Notes: generated by a model from the letters alone, not told the origin. A DNA stretch of 64,000 bases from JADKAC01 sp964492065 (GCA_964492065.1 CAZBHH010000007.1:51245-115244), one strand, 5' to 3'; shown: positions 18,308 to 28,042, counted from the stretch's first letter. Translations and numbers: made by a program.

Positions 18308-18979
18308 TTAGTACTCTCCACCCGTGGAAGTGCCTTCCTCATACGGTTTAACCGTATAGTCTTTGGGCAGGCTGAAATTTTCATTATTCGGCTTATTAAA
18401 ATCAATATGCGTCAATTCCATGAGGAGAATCATCCCATCCACATCGATTTCGGTAAGCATGGGTAGGCCTTTGATTCCATCAATGTAAAAGGTGGCGTTC
18501 ATATTCAGGCCGTCCGGATTTTTCACTTTGGGGAGCACATAGGTGTTATTAGCCCATACGGTTTGCGTAGTGGTCAGGGTGTCAACCACAGTGGTAACCT
18601 GGTATTTTTTACAGGTATAGCCCAATATTTCCCTGGTTTCGTCTGTTTCTTCAATCGTTGTCTGCACCGTCGCCGTTTGTTCGGATCCCAATGTGTATAT
18701 TAATTTGTCGCTGTCCATAATGATATAGGTCTCGCCGGATTTGTCCTGGTACAATACTCTACCCATCATTTCGGAGACCATACCGCCCTGCATGTACATC
18801 AGGAAGTCGTTCTTCAATACTTCGAAAATATATTTCTCTGGCATCAACCCGGCGAGCATCTCTGCATATTCGCCCGTTAGGGAAATTTTATACTCCAGGG
18901 TTCCCTGGAAGGTTTTTTGAGCGAAAGCGGTTGTTAAACCCAGCATTGCAAAGGCAATCACACAAGTAATTTTTTTCAT
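18308..18979 (-). CDS. Exported DUF4412/GLPGLI-like protein
   Basis: A 223-aa protein with a signal peptide ending AFAQ (20). The middle has ETREILGYTCKKYQV, the pattern seen in the GLPGLI and DUF4412 families of secreted Bacteroidota proteins, and KGLPMLTE later. Function is unknown for these families. It lies 18 bases after prfB on the same strand and may be co-transcribed. Confidence 0.6.
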   Translation of the reverse strand: MKKITCVIAFAMLGLTTAFAQKTFQGTLEYKISLTGEYAEMLAGLMPEKYIFEVLKNDFLMYMQGGMVSEMMGRVLYQDKSGETYIIMDSDKLIYTLGSEQTATVQTTIEETDETREILGYTCKKYQVTTVVDTLTTTQTVWANNTYVLPKVKNPDGLNMNATFYIDGIKGLPMLTEIDVDGMILLMELTHIDFNKPNNENFSLPKDYTVKPYEEGTSTGGEY

Positions 18980-18997
18980 AGTCGTATTTAAATTTAA

Positions 18998-20084
18998 TTA
19001 ATTTTTTCCATCCCAAAGCAAATAGGCTTTAATAAAATCGTCGAGTTCGCCATCCAGCACTGCATTTGCATTGCCCGTCTCGTAACCGGTGCGTGCATCT
19101 TTCACCAGTTTATACGGGTGGAGGACATAATTGCGGATTTGCGATCCCCATTCGATTTTTTTCTTGGAGCCTTCAATTTTTGCTTTCGCATCTAAACGCT
19201 TTTGCATTTCCAAATCGTATAATTTGGATCGGAGCATCTGCATCGCCATCTCGCGGTTCTGCCCCTGGGTGCGGTTTACCTGGCAACTGACGACTATTCC
19301 CGTGGGAATGTGCGTTACCCGCACTGCCGTTTCCACCTTATTCACATTTTGCCCGCCGGCGCCGCCGGAGCGATACGTATCCCATTCCAGGTCGGCGGGG
19401 CTTATTTTTATATCAATAGTCTCGTCGATCAATGGCGAAACATATACGCTGGCAAAGGAGGTGTGCCGCCTCGCATTTGAATCAAACGGCGAGATGCGCA
19501 CCAGGCGGTGTACCCCATTTTCGCCCTTGAGCAATCCGTAGGCAAATTCGCCGTCCACTTCCAGTGAGGCGCTTTTGATTCCGGCGACGTCGCCCGCCTG
19601 GTAGTCCAGCTCGGTGACTTTAAAATCGTTTTTCTGTGCCCACATTATGTACATGCGATACAGGATGCTCGCCCAGTCGCAACTCTCTGTGCCGCCGGCG
19701 CCGGAATTGATGGTGAGTATTGCCGGCAACGGATCTTCGGGTTGATCCAATGTCGTTTTAAACTCCAGTGTTTCGACCAGCTCGGCGGCGTTGGCAAAGG
19801 ATACATTTAATTCCTCCTCCGTTACCTCGCCGGCTTCATAGAATTCAAACAGTACGCCGAGGTCCTCCACGGCAGTTTCCATTTTTTTAAATTCGTTTAT
19901 CCAAAAATTGTTGAGCTTAATGCGTTTAAGCACCTTCTCCGCATTTTTTGGGTCTTCCCAAAATCCCGGTTGTTGAGTGATTTGCTCGTCTTCGCTTACC
20001 TGGTGTACCTTGTTATCGTAGTCAAAGAAACCTCCTCAACACCAGCATTTTCTCTCTTAATTCGCTGAAATGTTCTAATGTCAT
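18998..20084 (-). CDS. prfB: Peptide chain release factor 2, expressed by programmed +1 frameshift
   Basis: RF2 recognises UGA and UAA stop codons. Translation starts at the ATG 20084-20082 (MTLEHF...), reads 20 codons to CTT, meets an in-frame TGA at 20024-20022, and must slip +1 to continue from 20023; the join is complement(18998..20023, 20025..20084), 361 aa. The RF2-specific tripeptide SPF (RISPFDSN) and the catalytic GGQ (SGGAGGQNVNK) are both present. Annotating only the long downstream frame would miss the first 50 or so residues. Confidence 0.93.
20021..20036 (-). promoter_or_regulatory. prfB +1 frameshift site with Shine-Dalgarno-like stimulator
   Basis: On the minus strand AGGAGG (20036-20031), TTT, CTT, TGA, C. 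This has the same order and spacing as the E. coli prfB site (AGGGGG, TAT, CTT, TGA, C). The UGA makes synthesis self-regulating: low RF2 favours slippage. Confidence 0.9.
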
Positions 20085-20092
20085 AATGGGCG

Positions 20093-20100
20093 CAAAACTA
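20093..20100 (-). promoter_or_regulatory. TAnnTTTG promoter box for prfB
   Basis: TAGTTTTG on the minus strand, 8 bases before the prfB ATG; a TTG lies at 20122-20124 (21-base spacer, one longer than usual). Confidence 0.45.
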
Positions 20101-20169
20101 CTATTTTAAAAATGAGCAGATCAAATTTCAAGGTTTCGATAATATCTGCGGCATTTCGCAATTAACTTT

Positions 20170-21816
20170 ATGCGGATGCGACAATTCTCTATTGCAGTGC
20201 GGAACGAAACATTACCCTTGCTGGGGGAAACCGCATATGATGTATTGGTAATCGGCGGCGGGATAACCGGGGCCGGCGTGGCGCTGGATGCCGTATCCAG
20301 AGGGCTGCGTGTTTGCCTCATCGAAAAAAGTGATTTTGCATCCGGTACCAGCTCCAAAAGTACAAAGCTGATCCACGGCGGTTTGCGGTACTTAAAAAAT
20401 TTCGAATTTGGGTTAGTCCGTGAAGTGGGAAAAGAGCGGGCGATACTCCACCGCTTAGCCCCGCACCTGGTGAGGCCGGCGCCTATGCTATTGCCCATTT
20501 ACAGCAAGGGAACTCTCGGTAAAGTGTCAACTGCCATTGCTTTGACGCTGTACGACCGGCTCGCAGCAGTGAAAGAGGGCGAACGTTTTCGCATGCTAAA
20601 ACAAGAGGAAGCATTGGAACTGGAACCGTTGCTGAAAGTCAAAAATCTCATCGGGGGCGCTTTGTACAAGGAATATGTTACCGACGATGCACGATTGACT
20701 TTGGCGGTTTTGAAAACCGCTGCCGGCATGGGCGCCGATTGTTTAAATTTTTGCCGTTACGATTCTCCGGTTTACGAAGGTAAACGCATTGCCGGAGCGG
20801 TGATAACAGATGAGATTGGCGATGTACAATACACCGTTCGTGCACGGTATGTAGTCAATGCCGCCGGCCCATGGGTGGATGGAATACGAAAAACGGAGGG
20901 ACCTCTGTCGGGGAAATTTCTACACCTGACCAAAGGCATACATATCGTCGTTGCGCAAAGCGATTTTCCATTGCAACAGGCCGTTTATTTTGATGTGGCT
21001 TCCGACAAGCGCATGATATTCGCTATACCGCGGGGCGATACGGTGTATATCGGTACAACCGACACTACTTTTACCAAAGATTTGGATGCGATAGATATCG
21101 AACAGGCGGAAGTCCAATATTTACTAAATGCAACTAATTCCGCTTTTGATAAATTAAATCTTACAACCGCGATGGTGCAGTCCGCATGGGCGGGATTGCG
21201 GCCTTTAATCGGTCAAAGAGGTAAATCGCCGGGAGAACTGTCGAGAAAAGATGCCTTGTTTATCTCCGGGTCGGGGATGCTTTCTATTGCCGGCGGCAAA
21301 TTGACGGGATATAGAAAAATGGCGGAAAAGGTCGTTGATAAGGTAGTGCAACACATGGGCGCAACAAGCAGTTGCCGCACCGATGCAATTGCGCTTTCGG
21401 GAGCGGATTTTTCAGTGCCGGTTGATGAATACATCGAGCGCCGAGGCGGCGAGGCAGGGCAGGTGGGTTTTACCCATGAAGAAATCCGTGAACTGGTTTT
21501 CCGCTATGGTACTGCTGTTGAACGGATTATTGAAAATGGATTTCAGTTGTATCACAAGTACCCCGATGCGGCGCAGCGCAAAATCGCCGCTGAAATACAA
21601 TATGCGGTTGAGCATGAAATGGTGAGCGACCTCAACGATTTTCTCATCCGTCGGACGGGTATGCTTTACTTTGAAATCGAAAGAGCAAAAGCGTTGTATC
21701 CGTTTGCCGCATCGCACATTCAACAGATGGTGCATTTACCCGTAGCGGAATATCAACGCCGGCTTAAAGTGTTTGAAACAACATTAACGGCTGCAGCGAG
21801 CCATAAAAATTCTTAA
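20170..21816 (+). CDS. glpD: Aerobic glycerol-3-phosphate dehydrogenase
   Basis: A 548-aa flavoprotein that oxidises glycerol 3-phosphate to dihydroxyacetone phosphate and passes electrons to quinone at the membrane. FAD-binding motif VIGGGITGAGVALDA (about 26-40), the signature SGTSSKSTKLIHGGLRYL, IPRGDTVYIGTTDT and ISGSGMLSIAGGKLTGYRKMAE are all present, followed by the helical C-terminal domain. ATG at 20170 or 20176 are equally possible starts. It stands alone, with no glpF or glpK near it. Confidence 0.92.
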   Translation: MRMRQFSIAVRNETLPLLGETAYDVLVIGGGITGAGVALDAVSRGLRVCLIEKSDFASGTSSKSTKLIHGGLRYLKNFEFGLVREVGKERAILHRLAPHLVRPAPMLLPIYSKGTLGKVSTAIALTLYDRLAAVKEGERFRMLKQEEALELEPLLKVKNLIGGALYKEYVTDDARLTLAVLKTAAGMGADCLNFCRYDSPVYEGKRIAGAVITDEIGDVQYTVRARYVVNAAGPWVDGIRKTEGPLSGKFLHLTKGIHIVVAQSDFPLQQAVYFDVASDKRMIFAIPRGDTVYIGTTDTTFTKDLDAIDIEQAEVQYLLNATNSAFDKLNLTTAMVQSAWAGLRPLIGQRGKSPGELSRKDALFISGSGMLSIAGGKLTGYRKMAEKVVDKVVQHMGATSSCRTDAIALSGADFSVPVDEYIERRGGEAGQVGFTHEEIRELVFRYGTAVERIIENGFQLYHKYPDAAQRKIAAEIQYAVEHEMVSDLNDFLIRRTGMLYFEIERAKALYPFAASHIQQMVHLPVAEYQRRLKVFETTLTAAASHKNS

Positions 21817-21873
21817 TGTCTGGCTGCAAGAAACAAGTAGCTGTACAATTGCTGTTTTTAGTTTATGAACGTG

Positions 21874-22263
21874 TCAGATGCCGTTTAAAGCAGTCATGAG
21901 TTTTTCCTGCACTTCGACGGCGGCAGCCTCCAATTCCGTATTGCCAACGGCACGCATGGCTTCTGCCGGCGCCATCATCGCTATTTCTACATCGCCATTG
22001 CCCAACTCACGCAGTGTTACATTGCACGGCAACATAGTGCTGATCGCAGGTTCTATGCTGAGTACTCTGTCGGCATACACCGGATTGCATGCGCCCAATA
22101 TAACATGCGGTAAATAATCCTTGTTTAATTTTTTCTTCATGGTAGCCCGGATATCAATTTCGGTGAGTACTCCGAACCCCTGTTTTTTTAACTCTTCTTC
22201 CACCTTAGGACGAATGCCTTCAATTGTTGTTCCGGTGACGATTTTTGAATTGTAATATTTCAT
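21874..22263 (-). CDS. DUF302 family protein
   Basis: A 129-aa protein with the DUF302 pattern: VEEELKKQGFGVLTEIDI, then HVILGACNPVYADRVLSIEP, and LPCNVTLRELGNGDVEIAMM. The family has a known fold but no assigned reaction; the Cys in GACNP is conserved in it. The start MKYYNSK at 22263 is preferred over the ATG two codons earlier. Confidence 0.85.
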   Translation of the reverse strand: MKYYNSKIVTGTTIEGIRPKVEEELKKQGFGVLTEIDIRATMKKKLNKDYLPHVILGACNPVYADRVLSIEPAISTMLPCNVTLRELGNGDVEIAMMAPAEAMRAVGNTELEAAAVEVQEKLMTALNGI

Positions 22264-22476
22264 GTGCATATTTTTTTATTTCTTCGGCATCTCTACAACA
22301 ATACATTCCCCTCTTTGAGTTCCATTCGGATAAGTGACCCGGTTCTATATGTGTGGAAAGGGCTTTGACAGATCTTGCCGTAATTTTACGACTGCCCGAT
22401 AGTATCCCACCGGTGTAAATTGCGAGCCTGTCTGTATTTTAATACAAATGTCCACACTTTTGTTTACATATCCCAC

Positions 22477-22506
22477 TTGCGGGATTGAAAATGAAAACTA
22501 CTTTCG
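22477..22506 (+). promoter_or_regulatory. Probable promoter for the PhoH-family gene
   Basis: TTG at 22477-22479 and TACTTTCG at 22499-22506 (one mismatch to TAnnTTTG), 19-base spacer, 9 bases before the ATG at 22516. Confidence 0.4.
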
Positions 22507-22515
22507 GGATATACA

Positions 22516-23871
22516 ATGCCTATGACAGTGAAGAAGACCGCAAAAGTGCAGCAAGCGAAGAAGATTTTCGTCCTTGATACCTCGGTGATACTGCACGATC
22601 ATAGTTCCATACACAATTTTGAAGAACACGACATCGTGATACCGATAACGGTGCTGGAGGAAATTGACAACTTCAAAAAGGGGAATGAGACTATTAATTT
22701 CGAAGCACGGGAATTCATTCGTTTTCTCGATCAAAAAACCAAAGAAGGCACCCTGCAGGAGTGGCGGCCGATAAACGGACGGGCTACCGGCAATATGGTA
22801 GTGATGATGTTTGAGAAGAATGGCATAGACGCCGAAAAAATATTCGGTGAGGAAAAGCCGGATCATAAAATATTGAATACCGCATTGGTGGTGAAGAAGC
22901 GCTATCCCGCAAGGCAGGTTATTCTCGTGTCGAAAGACATCAACCTTCGCCTGAAGGCGAAATCGCTGGGCCTGCTGGCAGAAGATTATAAAAATGACAA
23001 GATAAAAGATGTCAATTTTTTAAAGGAACCCATTGAGACGATCGAAGGTATTGATCATTCGACGATAGACCGGATTTACGACAATGGAAAAATCGGGTAT
23101 AAAGATATACTGGCGCAGGAGCCCCTCGCCAACCAGTGCTTTATACTGAAGAACGGGAGCAGCAGTGTGCTGGCGACATACCACACGGGTGAAAAGTCAT
23201 TTTTAAAAATCAATAAATCAACAGCCTACGGTATTAAACCACGCAATGCAGAACAGGTGTTTGCGATGAATGCCATACAGAACCCGGAGGTAAAACTGGT
23301 AGTGTTGCAGGGTATAAGCGGCAGCGGAAAAACTCTGCTGGCGCTGGCGGGTGCGCTGGAGCAACGGCGCAATTTCAGGCAGATATTTTTGGCGAGGCCG
23401 ATAGTGCCGCTCGCCAATAAGGATATCGGCTACCTGCCCGGAGATATTAAATCGAAATTGAACCCTTATATGGAGCCGCTCTGGGATAATTTAAAGATGA
23501 TTCAAAATCAATACAAACAGGGCGACAGCGAGTATAAGGCGATTGCGCAAATGCTGGAACAGGAAAAACTGGTAATTCAACCGCTGGCATTTATCCGCGG
23601 AAGAAGTATCTCCAATATTTTTTTCATCATCGATGAAGCGCAGAACCTGACGCCGCTGGAAGTAAAAACCATTATCACCCGTGCGGGAGAAAATACGAAG
23701 ATCATCTTCACCGGCGATGTACACCAGATTGATACCCCTTACCTGGATGCCCAGAGCAATGGTTTGTCGTATTTGATTGATAAAATTAAAGATCACCCGA
23801 TGTGCAGCGTGATAACACTGCCGAAAGGCGAACGCAGCGAATTGGCAAATCTCGCCAATGATTTACTGTAG
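22516..23871 (+). CDS. PIN-PhoH fusion ATPase (PhoH family)
   Basis: A 451-aa protein. The N-terminal PIN nuclease domain starts KIFVLDTSVILHD (about 16-28) with acidic residues in LEEIDNFKK. The C-terminal PhoH ATPase has Walker A LQGISGSGKTLLALA and Walker B FFIIDEAQNLTPLEVKTI, plus FTGDVHQIDTP. Such PIN-PhoH proteins are thought to be RNA helicase/nucleases, like mycobacterial PhoH2. The 3' end overlaps the convergent membrane protein gene by 9 bases. Confidence 0.88.
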   Translation: MPMTVKKTAKVQQAKKIFVLDTSVILHDHSSIHNFEEHDIVIPITVLEEIDNFKKGNETINFEAREFIRFLDQKTKEGTLQEWRPINGRATGNMVVMMFEKNGIDAEKIFGEEKPDHKILNTALVVKKRYPARQVILVSKDINLRLKAKSLGLLAEDYKNDKIKDVNFLKEPIETIEGIDHSTIDRIYDNGKIGYKDILAQEPLANQCFILKNGSSSVLATYHTGEKSFLKINKSTAYGIKPRNAEQVFAMNAIQNPEVKLVVLQGISGSGKTLLALAGALEQRRNFRQIFLARPIVPLANKDIGYLPGDIKSKLNPYMEPLWDNLKMIQNQYKQGDSEYKAIAQMLEQEKLVIQPLAFIRGRSISNIFFIIDEAQNLTPLEVKTIITRAGENTKIIFTGDVHQIDTPYLDAQSNGLSYLIDKIKDHPMCSVITLPKGERSELANLANDLL

Positions 23872-25377
23872 GTCGAAGATTATAAAATTTTTGTAATGAC
23901 CTATTTCCCTGCCGAGATAAGGCTCGTACTCCGCTTTGTGCAGATAGGAACTGTCGCCGATTACCAGGTACTTTGCGCCTAACGTGATTTTATCCCGTAT
24001 CGCAATGTTTTTGACGGAGTACATCTCCGTCCATCCCGGGTTGTTAAATAAATACAGGCTGATATTCGCACTCCTGTCGGGTACGCTGATTATTTTATCC
24101 GAAGGTGTAATACCGATAGAGCGCAGGTAGGGTTGCAGCGAATAGTAGGAGTCGCCAACAGTTTTGTAAACGGCATCGTTGAGGCGGTGGTACTGGATCT
24201 TGTGATTGTATTGTAAACACCAGGCCATCAGAACCAGTGTACAAAAAACCGCAATCGCCGGTTTAAGTTTACCCCGAAAACGGAAAACGTTGCGCATCAG
24301 AAATTCGGAAATCGAGAGTATTAAAAAAACAATGGCAATCAACGGTGTCAGCAGGTAATAATCGTGATGGTATAATTGCTCGAAAAATAACAGCAGGTAC
24401 ATGGCGCTTCCCAAAAACAGTAAGAGTGTTATACTGCGCAAAGCCGGGTGCATTGCCTTAAACCGCAATGCGAAGAGCAATGCGCTCAGGCCGGTCAATA
24501 TCCATACGGCGGGTGAGAAAATATGCAGGCTCCAGGACGTGTAAAACCGGTCGATAATATCAGCAATCTGGTCGCGATTTAAATTCCAGATGGGCAGGAT
24601 GGATGTCAGGCTGTAGTCATTGCCGTAGAGCGCATTAAACCACAGCGTGTATTTTACCCAAATGGCGACGAGCAGCAATGCTATACCACCGCTTATACCA
24701 ATATGCAGCATATCGCGGCGGGAAAGCGTATGCGGTTTGCGCAGCCACAATTTACAGAGATACATACCGGCGGCAAAGAAACTGAGCAACTCACTTACTT
24801 TAAAAAGACCGGCCAGGCAGAAGAACAATGCAGTACAATATATCCAAATCGACTTTTTATTCTTTAAATAGCGGAAGAAAAAATACCAACCGGCCAGACA
24901 CATGCTTATTGCTGGCACATTGGGTAAAAAATGAGCGCCGTAATACATATAACACGGCGATGTGCCGATGATTATCACCGGCAGCAAAGATGCTATTGTA
25001 TTGCGGGAGAGCGCCCTGCCCAATCCATACAAAAACAATAACCCGGCAAAAAAAAAGAACAGGTTTACACCGCGAAATACAGCTTCGTGAAAGCCGAATA
25101 CGCTGTATAATTTACCGCTGATGAAGTATGTTAGCGGGAATTCGCTTGCCGCATATCCGTTCCATCCGGTTTGATTCAGCATCTGCGGCTTTAAAAACGG
25201 CGTATGGTTTTGATAGTAAGTTAATGCGTAAGAAGCGCAGTCGGTTTGCCGCCACTGATGCACGCCTTTGGGTTTGTAATTGATGGTATGGTGCAAGTCG
25301 GCGCTGAAAAATAACAGTATGCAAAAAAGGATGGGTAGCAGATAATGATACGTGTCGTGCCTGAATTGCATGGACAA
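23863..25377 (-). CDS. Polytopic membrane glycosyltransferase-like protein (GT39/ArnT-like)
   Basis: A 504-aa protein with about ten hydrophobic helices in the first 400 residues and a soluble C-terminal part. The first extracytoplasmic loop has HHTINYKPKGVHQWRQTDCA, where the charged/aromatic residues resemble the catalytic loop of GT-C enzymes that use polyprenyl-phosphate sugars. Specific substrate is not visible. Its start lies 109 bases from the ATG of parE, and the two are divergent. Confidence 0.65.
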   Translation of the reverse strand: MSMQFRHDTYHYLLPILFCILLFFSADLHHTINYKPKGVHQWRQTDCASYALTYYQNHTPFLKPQMLNQTGWNGYAASEFPLTYFISGKLYSVFGFHEAVFRGVNLFFFFAGLLFLYGLGRALSRNTIASLLPVIIIGTSPCYMYYGAHFLPNVPAISMCLAGWYFFFRYLKNKKSIWIYCTALFFCLAGLFKVSELLSFFAAGMYLCKLWLRKPHTLSRRDMLHIGISGGIALLLVAIWVKYTLWFNALYGNDYSLTSILPIWNLNRDQIADIIDRFYTSWSLHIFSPAVWILTGLSALLFALRFKAMHPALRSITLLLFLGSAMYLLLFFEQLYHHDYYLLTPLIAIVFLILSISEFLMRNVFRFRGKLKPAIAVFCTLVLMAWCLQYNHKIQYHRLNDAVYKTVGDSYYSLQPYLRSIGITPSDKIISVPDRSANISLYLFNNPGWTEMYSVKNIAIRDKITLGAKYLVIGDSSYLHKAEYEPYLGREIGHYKNFIIFDLQ

Positions 25378-25486
25378 ACTTACGGCGTGTTATGGTGTTT
25401 TACATAGTACAACGGGTGTGCATTTACTGTGCATTCGTGCTAAACTCAATGCGGATGCGGAAAATTTCACCCTTAATTTAGCGGCT

Positions 25487-27361
25487 ATGGCTAATCAGAA
25501 TACCAATTACAGCGAAGAACATGTGAGAACCCTCGACTGGATTGAACACATGCGCCTGCGGCCCGGGATGTATATCGGCAAGCTGGGCGACGGTTCTTCT
25601 CCCGACGACGGCATCTATATTTTGGTGAAAGAAGTCATTGATAATGCCATTGATGAATTTATGATGGGCTACGGCAAGCGCATCGATGTGGAAATTGATA
25701 AACACAAGGTGACGGTAAGGGATTTTGGTCGTGGCATCCCTCTGGGAAAAGTGATTGACTGTGTGAGCAAAATGAATACAGGCGCCAAGTACGACACGAA
25801 GGCGTTTCAAAAATCCGTCGGCCTGAACGGTGTAGGTACCAAGGCGGTGAATGCCTTGAGCGCTTCATTTAAAGTGCAGAGCATCCGCGAGGGCAAAACG
25901 AAAATAGCCATCTTCAGGAAAGGTGAGTTGATAGAAGATCAGGCGCTGCAAAAGACAAATGAGAAAGATGGTACGCTGGTGGAGTTTGTGCCGGATGCTG
26001 CCATATTTAAAAATTTTCATTTCATACCCGAATACCTGGATAACTTGCTGTGGAATTACGTCTTCCTGAATGCGGGATTATCCATCTATTGCAATGGCCA
26101 GAAGTTTTATTCGCAAAACGGACTGCTCGATTTATTGAAGCGCAAAACCGATGAAGAATCCCTGCGCTATCCCATCATTCATTTAAAAGGGGAGGATATC
26201 GAGCTGGCACTGAGCCACGGCAACGAATACGGCGAAGAGTATTACAGTTTCGTGAACGGCCAATACACCACCCAGGGTGGAACGCATTTAGCCGCTTTCC
26301 GTGAGGCTATCGTAAAAACTGTCAGGGAATTTTATAAAAAGGATTTCGATGTAAACGACATTCGCCAGGCAGTAGTGGGAGCCATCGCGGTGCGCATTCA
26401 GGAGCCGGTATTTGAAAGCCAGACAAAAACTAAACTGGGTTCGCTGACCGTTGCTCCCGACGGCGTGGCCGTGCGCACGTTCATCCTCGATTTTGTGAAG
26501 AAGGAATTGGATAATTATTTGCACAAAAACCCCGCAACGGCCGATGCGCTGCTGAAGCGCATTGTTCAGAGCGAAAGAGAGCGCAAGGATATCGCCGGCA
26601 TAAAAAAATTGGCCAATGAACGGGCAAAAAAAGCGAATCTGCACAACCGGAAACTGCGTGATTGCCGGGTGCACTACGGCGAAGATAAAGATGTGAGATC
26701 GCTGGATACCATGTTGTTCATTACAGAGGGCGATTCGGCAAGCGGATCTATCACCAAGGCACGCAACGTCGAAACCCAGGCCGTGTTTTCGCTCAAAGGC
26801 AAACCGCTGAATGTATTTGGACTCACAAAGAAAGTGGTCTATGAAAACGAGGAGTTTAACTTATTGCAACACGCATTGAATATTGAAGACGGACTGGACG
26901 GGCTGCGGTACAACAAAGTGGTTATCGCCACCGATGCCGATGTGGACGGTATGCATATTCGCCTGTTGATACTCACATTCTTTTTGCAATTCTTCCCCGA
27001 CCTGGTAAAAAACGGCCACGTATTTATCCTGCAGACACCGCTGTTCCGTGTGAGAAATAAAAAGGAGACAATTTACTGTTATTCCGAAGGGGAGAAACAA
27101 CATGCGGTACATAAACTCGGCAACAAACCTGAAATCACCCGGTTTAAGGGATTAGGTGAAATCTCCCCCGATGAGTTTAAAGAGTTTATCGGTGAGCAAA
27201 TACGGCTGGAGCCGCTGATAATCGGCAAGGAGCGCACTATCCAGCAAATCCTGGAGTACTATATGGGCAAGAACTCGCCACAGCGCCAGGAATTTATAAT
27301 CAATAACCTGCGGGTGGAAAGAGATGCGGTTGATATAGCAGTAATGTCGGAAGCATCCTGA
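25487..27361 (+). CDS. parE: DNA topoisomerase IV subunit B
   Basis: A 624-aa GHKL ATPase subunit that drives decatenation. Start at 25487 (MANQNTNYSEEHVRTLDWIEHMRLRPGMYIG in part) fits the family; an in-frame ATG at 25352 adds 45 unconserved residues that overlap the divergent gene. Motifs: EVIDNAIDEF, DFGRGIPLG, GLNGVGTKAVNALS, Toprim FITEGDSASGS and ATDADVDGMHI. Paired with parC 681 bases downstream, with a small haem-protein gene between. Distinguished from GyrB by the partner's C-terminal domain and the EHVRTLDWIEHMR start; this call is likely, not certain. Confidence 0.88.
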   Translation: MANQNTNYSEEHVRTLDWIEHMRLRPGMYIGKLGDGSSPDDGIYILVKEVIDNAIDEFMMGYGKRIDVEIDKHKVTVRDFGRGIPLGKVIDCVSKMNTGAKYDTKAFQKSVGLNGVGTKAVNALSASFKVQSIREGKTKIAIFRKGELIEDQALQKTNEKDGTLVEFVPDAAIFKNFHFIPEYLDNLLWNYVFLNAGLSIYCNGQKFYSQNGLLDLLKRKTDEESLRYPIIHLKGEDIELALSHGNEYGEEYYSFVNGQYTTQGGTHLAAFREAIVKTVREFYKKDFDVNDIRQAVVGAIAVRIQEPVFESQTKTKLGSLTVAPDGVAVRTFILDFVKKELDNYLHKNPATADALLKRIVQSERERKDIAGIKKLANERAKKANLHNRKLRDCRVHYGEDKDVRSLDTMLFITEGDSASGSITKARNVETQAVFSLKGKPLNVFGLTKKVVYENEEFNLLQHALNIEDGLDGLRYNKVVIATDADVDGMHIRLLILTFFLQFFPDLVKNGHVFILQTPLFRVRNKKETIYCYSEGEKQHAVHKLGNKPEITRFKGLGEISPDEFKEFIGEQIRLEPLIIGKERTIQQILEYYMGKNSPQRQEFIINNLRVERDAVDIAVMSEAS

Positions 27362-27367
27362 AAGGAC

Positions 27368-27389
27368 ATACCTTATATTAGGTATTTTT
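27368..27389 (+). terminator. Intrinsic terminator after parE
   Basis: ATACCT (27368-27373) and AGGTAT (27380-27385) around a 6-base loop, followed by four T residues, starting 6 bases after the parE stop. Confidence 0.6.
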
Positions 27390-27454
27390 CTCACCGTATA
27401 TAATTAGTTGATGTTTTTTCCAAAGCTTTGCTGCTTATTTTATAAGCAGTAATT

Positions 27455-27952
27455 ATGCATTTCTTAAACAAAACCGCCCTTCTGTTTTTACTGGGTTCCC
27501 TGCTTTTCCTCGGCAGCGCATGTGTTAATAATGAACGCACCGTTGAAGCCGATCCGAGCCTGGTAAAACGATTGGACTCTCTGGAGCAATCCATTGAAAT
27601 CCTGAAGGAACAAATTGCACCCGGACTCGGCGAACTTATGAATACCAATCAATTGTATATTCAAAAACTCGCCAATGATATTGCCACCGGCAACTGGGAT
27701 TACGCCGATTTTCACATGCACGAATTAGAAGAAATTTTTGAGCGCATCGAAGAATTACACAACCATCACGATGAATTGGTACAGCCTGCCGACGTGCAAT
27801 TAAAGGCCTTTATCTTCCCGGCGTTTGAAAAACTGGAATCGGCCATTGATGCTAAGGACAAAACCATTGCCGAAAAGGAATACCTGAACCTGAAGTCGGG
27901 ATGCAACAATTGCCACAAGGCAAATAATATGGCATACATCGTCATAGAATAA
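27455..27952 (+). CDS. Exported mono-haem cytochrome c'-like protein
   Basis: A 165-aa protein with a hydrophobic signal sequence ending FLGSAC (Cys23). The residue at -3 is Gly, so lipoprotein processing is possible but not typical. The rest is almost all alpha-helical and acidic. One haem-binding motif, Cys150-Asn-Asn-Cys153-His154, is near the C terminus, as in cytochromes c' (four-helix bundles with C-terminal CxxCH). Function is unknown. It lies between parE and parC, after a terminator, and probably has its own promoter. Confidence 0.65.
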   Translation: MHFLNKTALLFLLGSLLFLGSACVNNERTVEADPSLVKRLDSLEQSIEILKEQIAPGLGELMNTNQLYIQKLANDIATGNWDYADFHMHELEEIFERIEELHNHHDELVQPADVQLKAFIFPAFEKLESAIDAKDKTIAEKEYLNLKSGCNNCHKANNMAYIVIE

Positions 27953-27972
27953 TTGCAACACTTCCATTTCCC

Positions 27973-27990
27973 TTCCACCACCCGGTGGAA
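27973..27990. other. Hairpin between the cytochrome-like gene and parC
   Basis: TTCCACC (27973-27979) and GGTGGAA (27984-27990) form a perfect 7-bp stem with a 4-base loop, 20 bases after the stop of the haem-protein gene. No T-run follows, so a terminator role is uncertain. Confidence 0.35.
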
Positions 27991-28021
27991 AAGTCGGGTA
28001 ACTGCCTGTCGGGCGTCACCG

Positions 28022-28029
28022 TATTTTTG
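28022..28029 (+). promoter_or_regulatory. TAnnTTTG promoter box for parC
   Basis: TATTTTTG, 13 bases before the ATG. CTG (28002-28004) rather than TTG lies at the expected -33 distance. Confidence 0.45.
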
Positions 28030-28042
28030 TTGCTTCTCCTAA

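Noticed and set aside
20024..20084. prfB as a pseudogene because of the early in-frame TGA
   Set aside because: The AGGAGG-CTT-TGA-C arrangement is the known programmed frameshift site and the downstream frame is intact.
25352..25486. Longer N terminus for parE
   Set aside because: The 45 extra residues overlap the divergent membrane-protein gene and are not parE-like.
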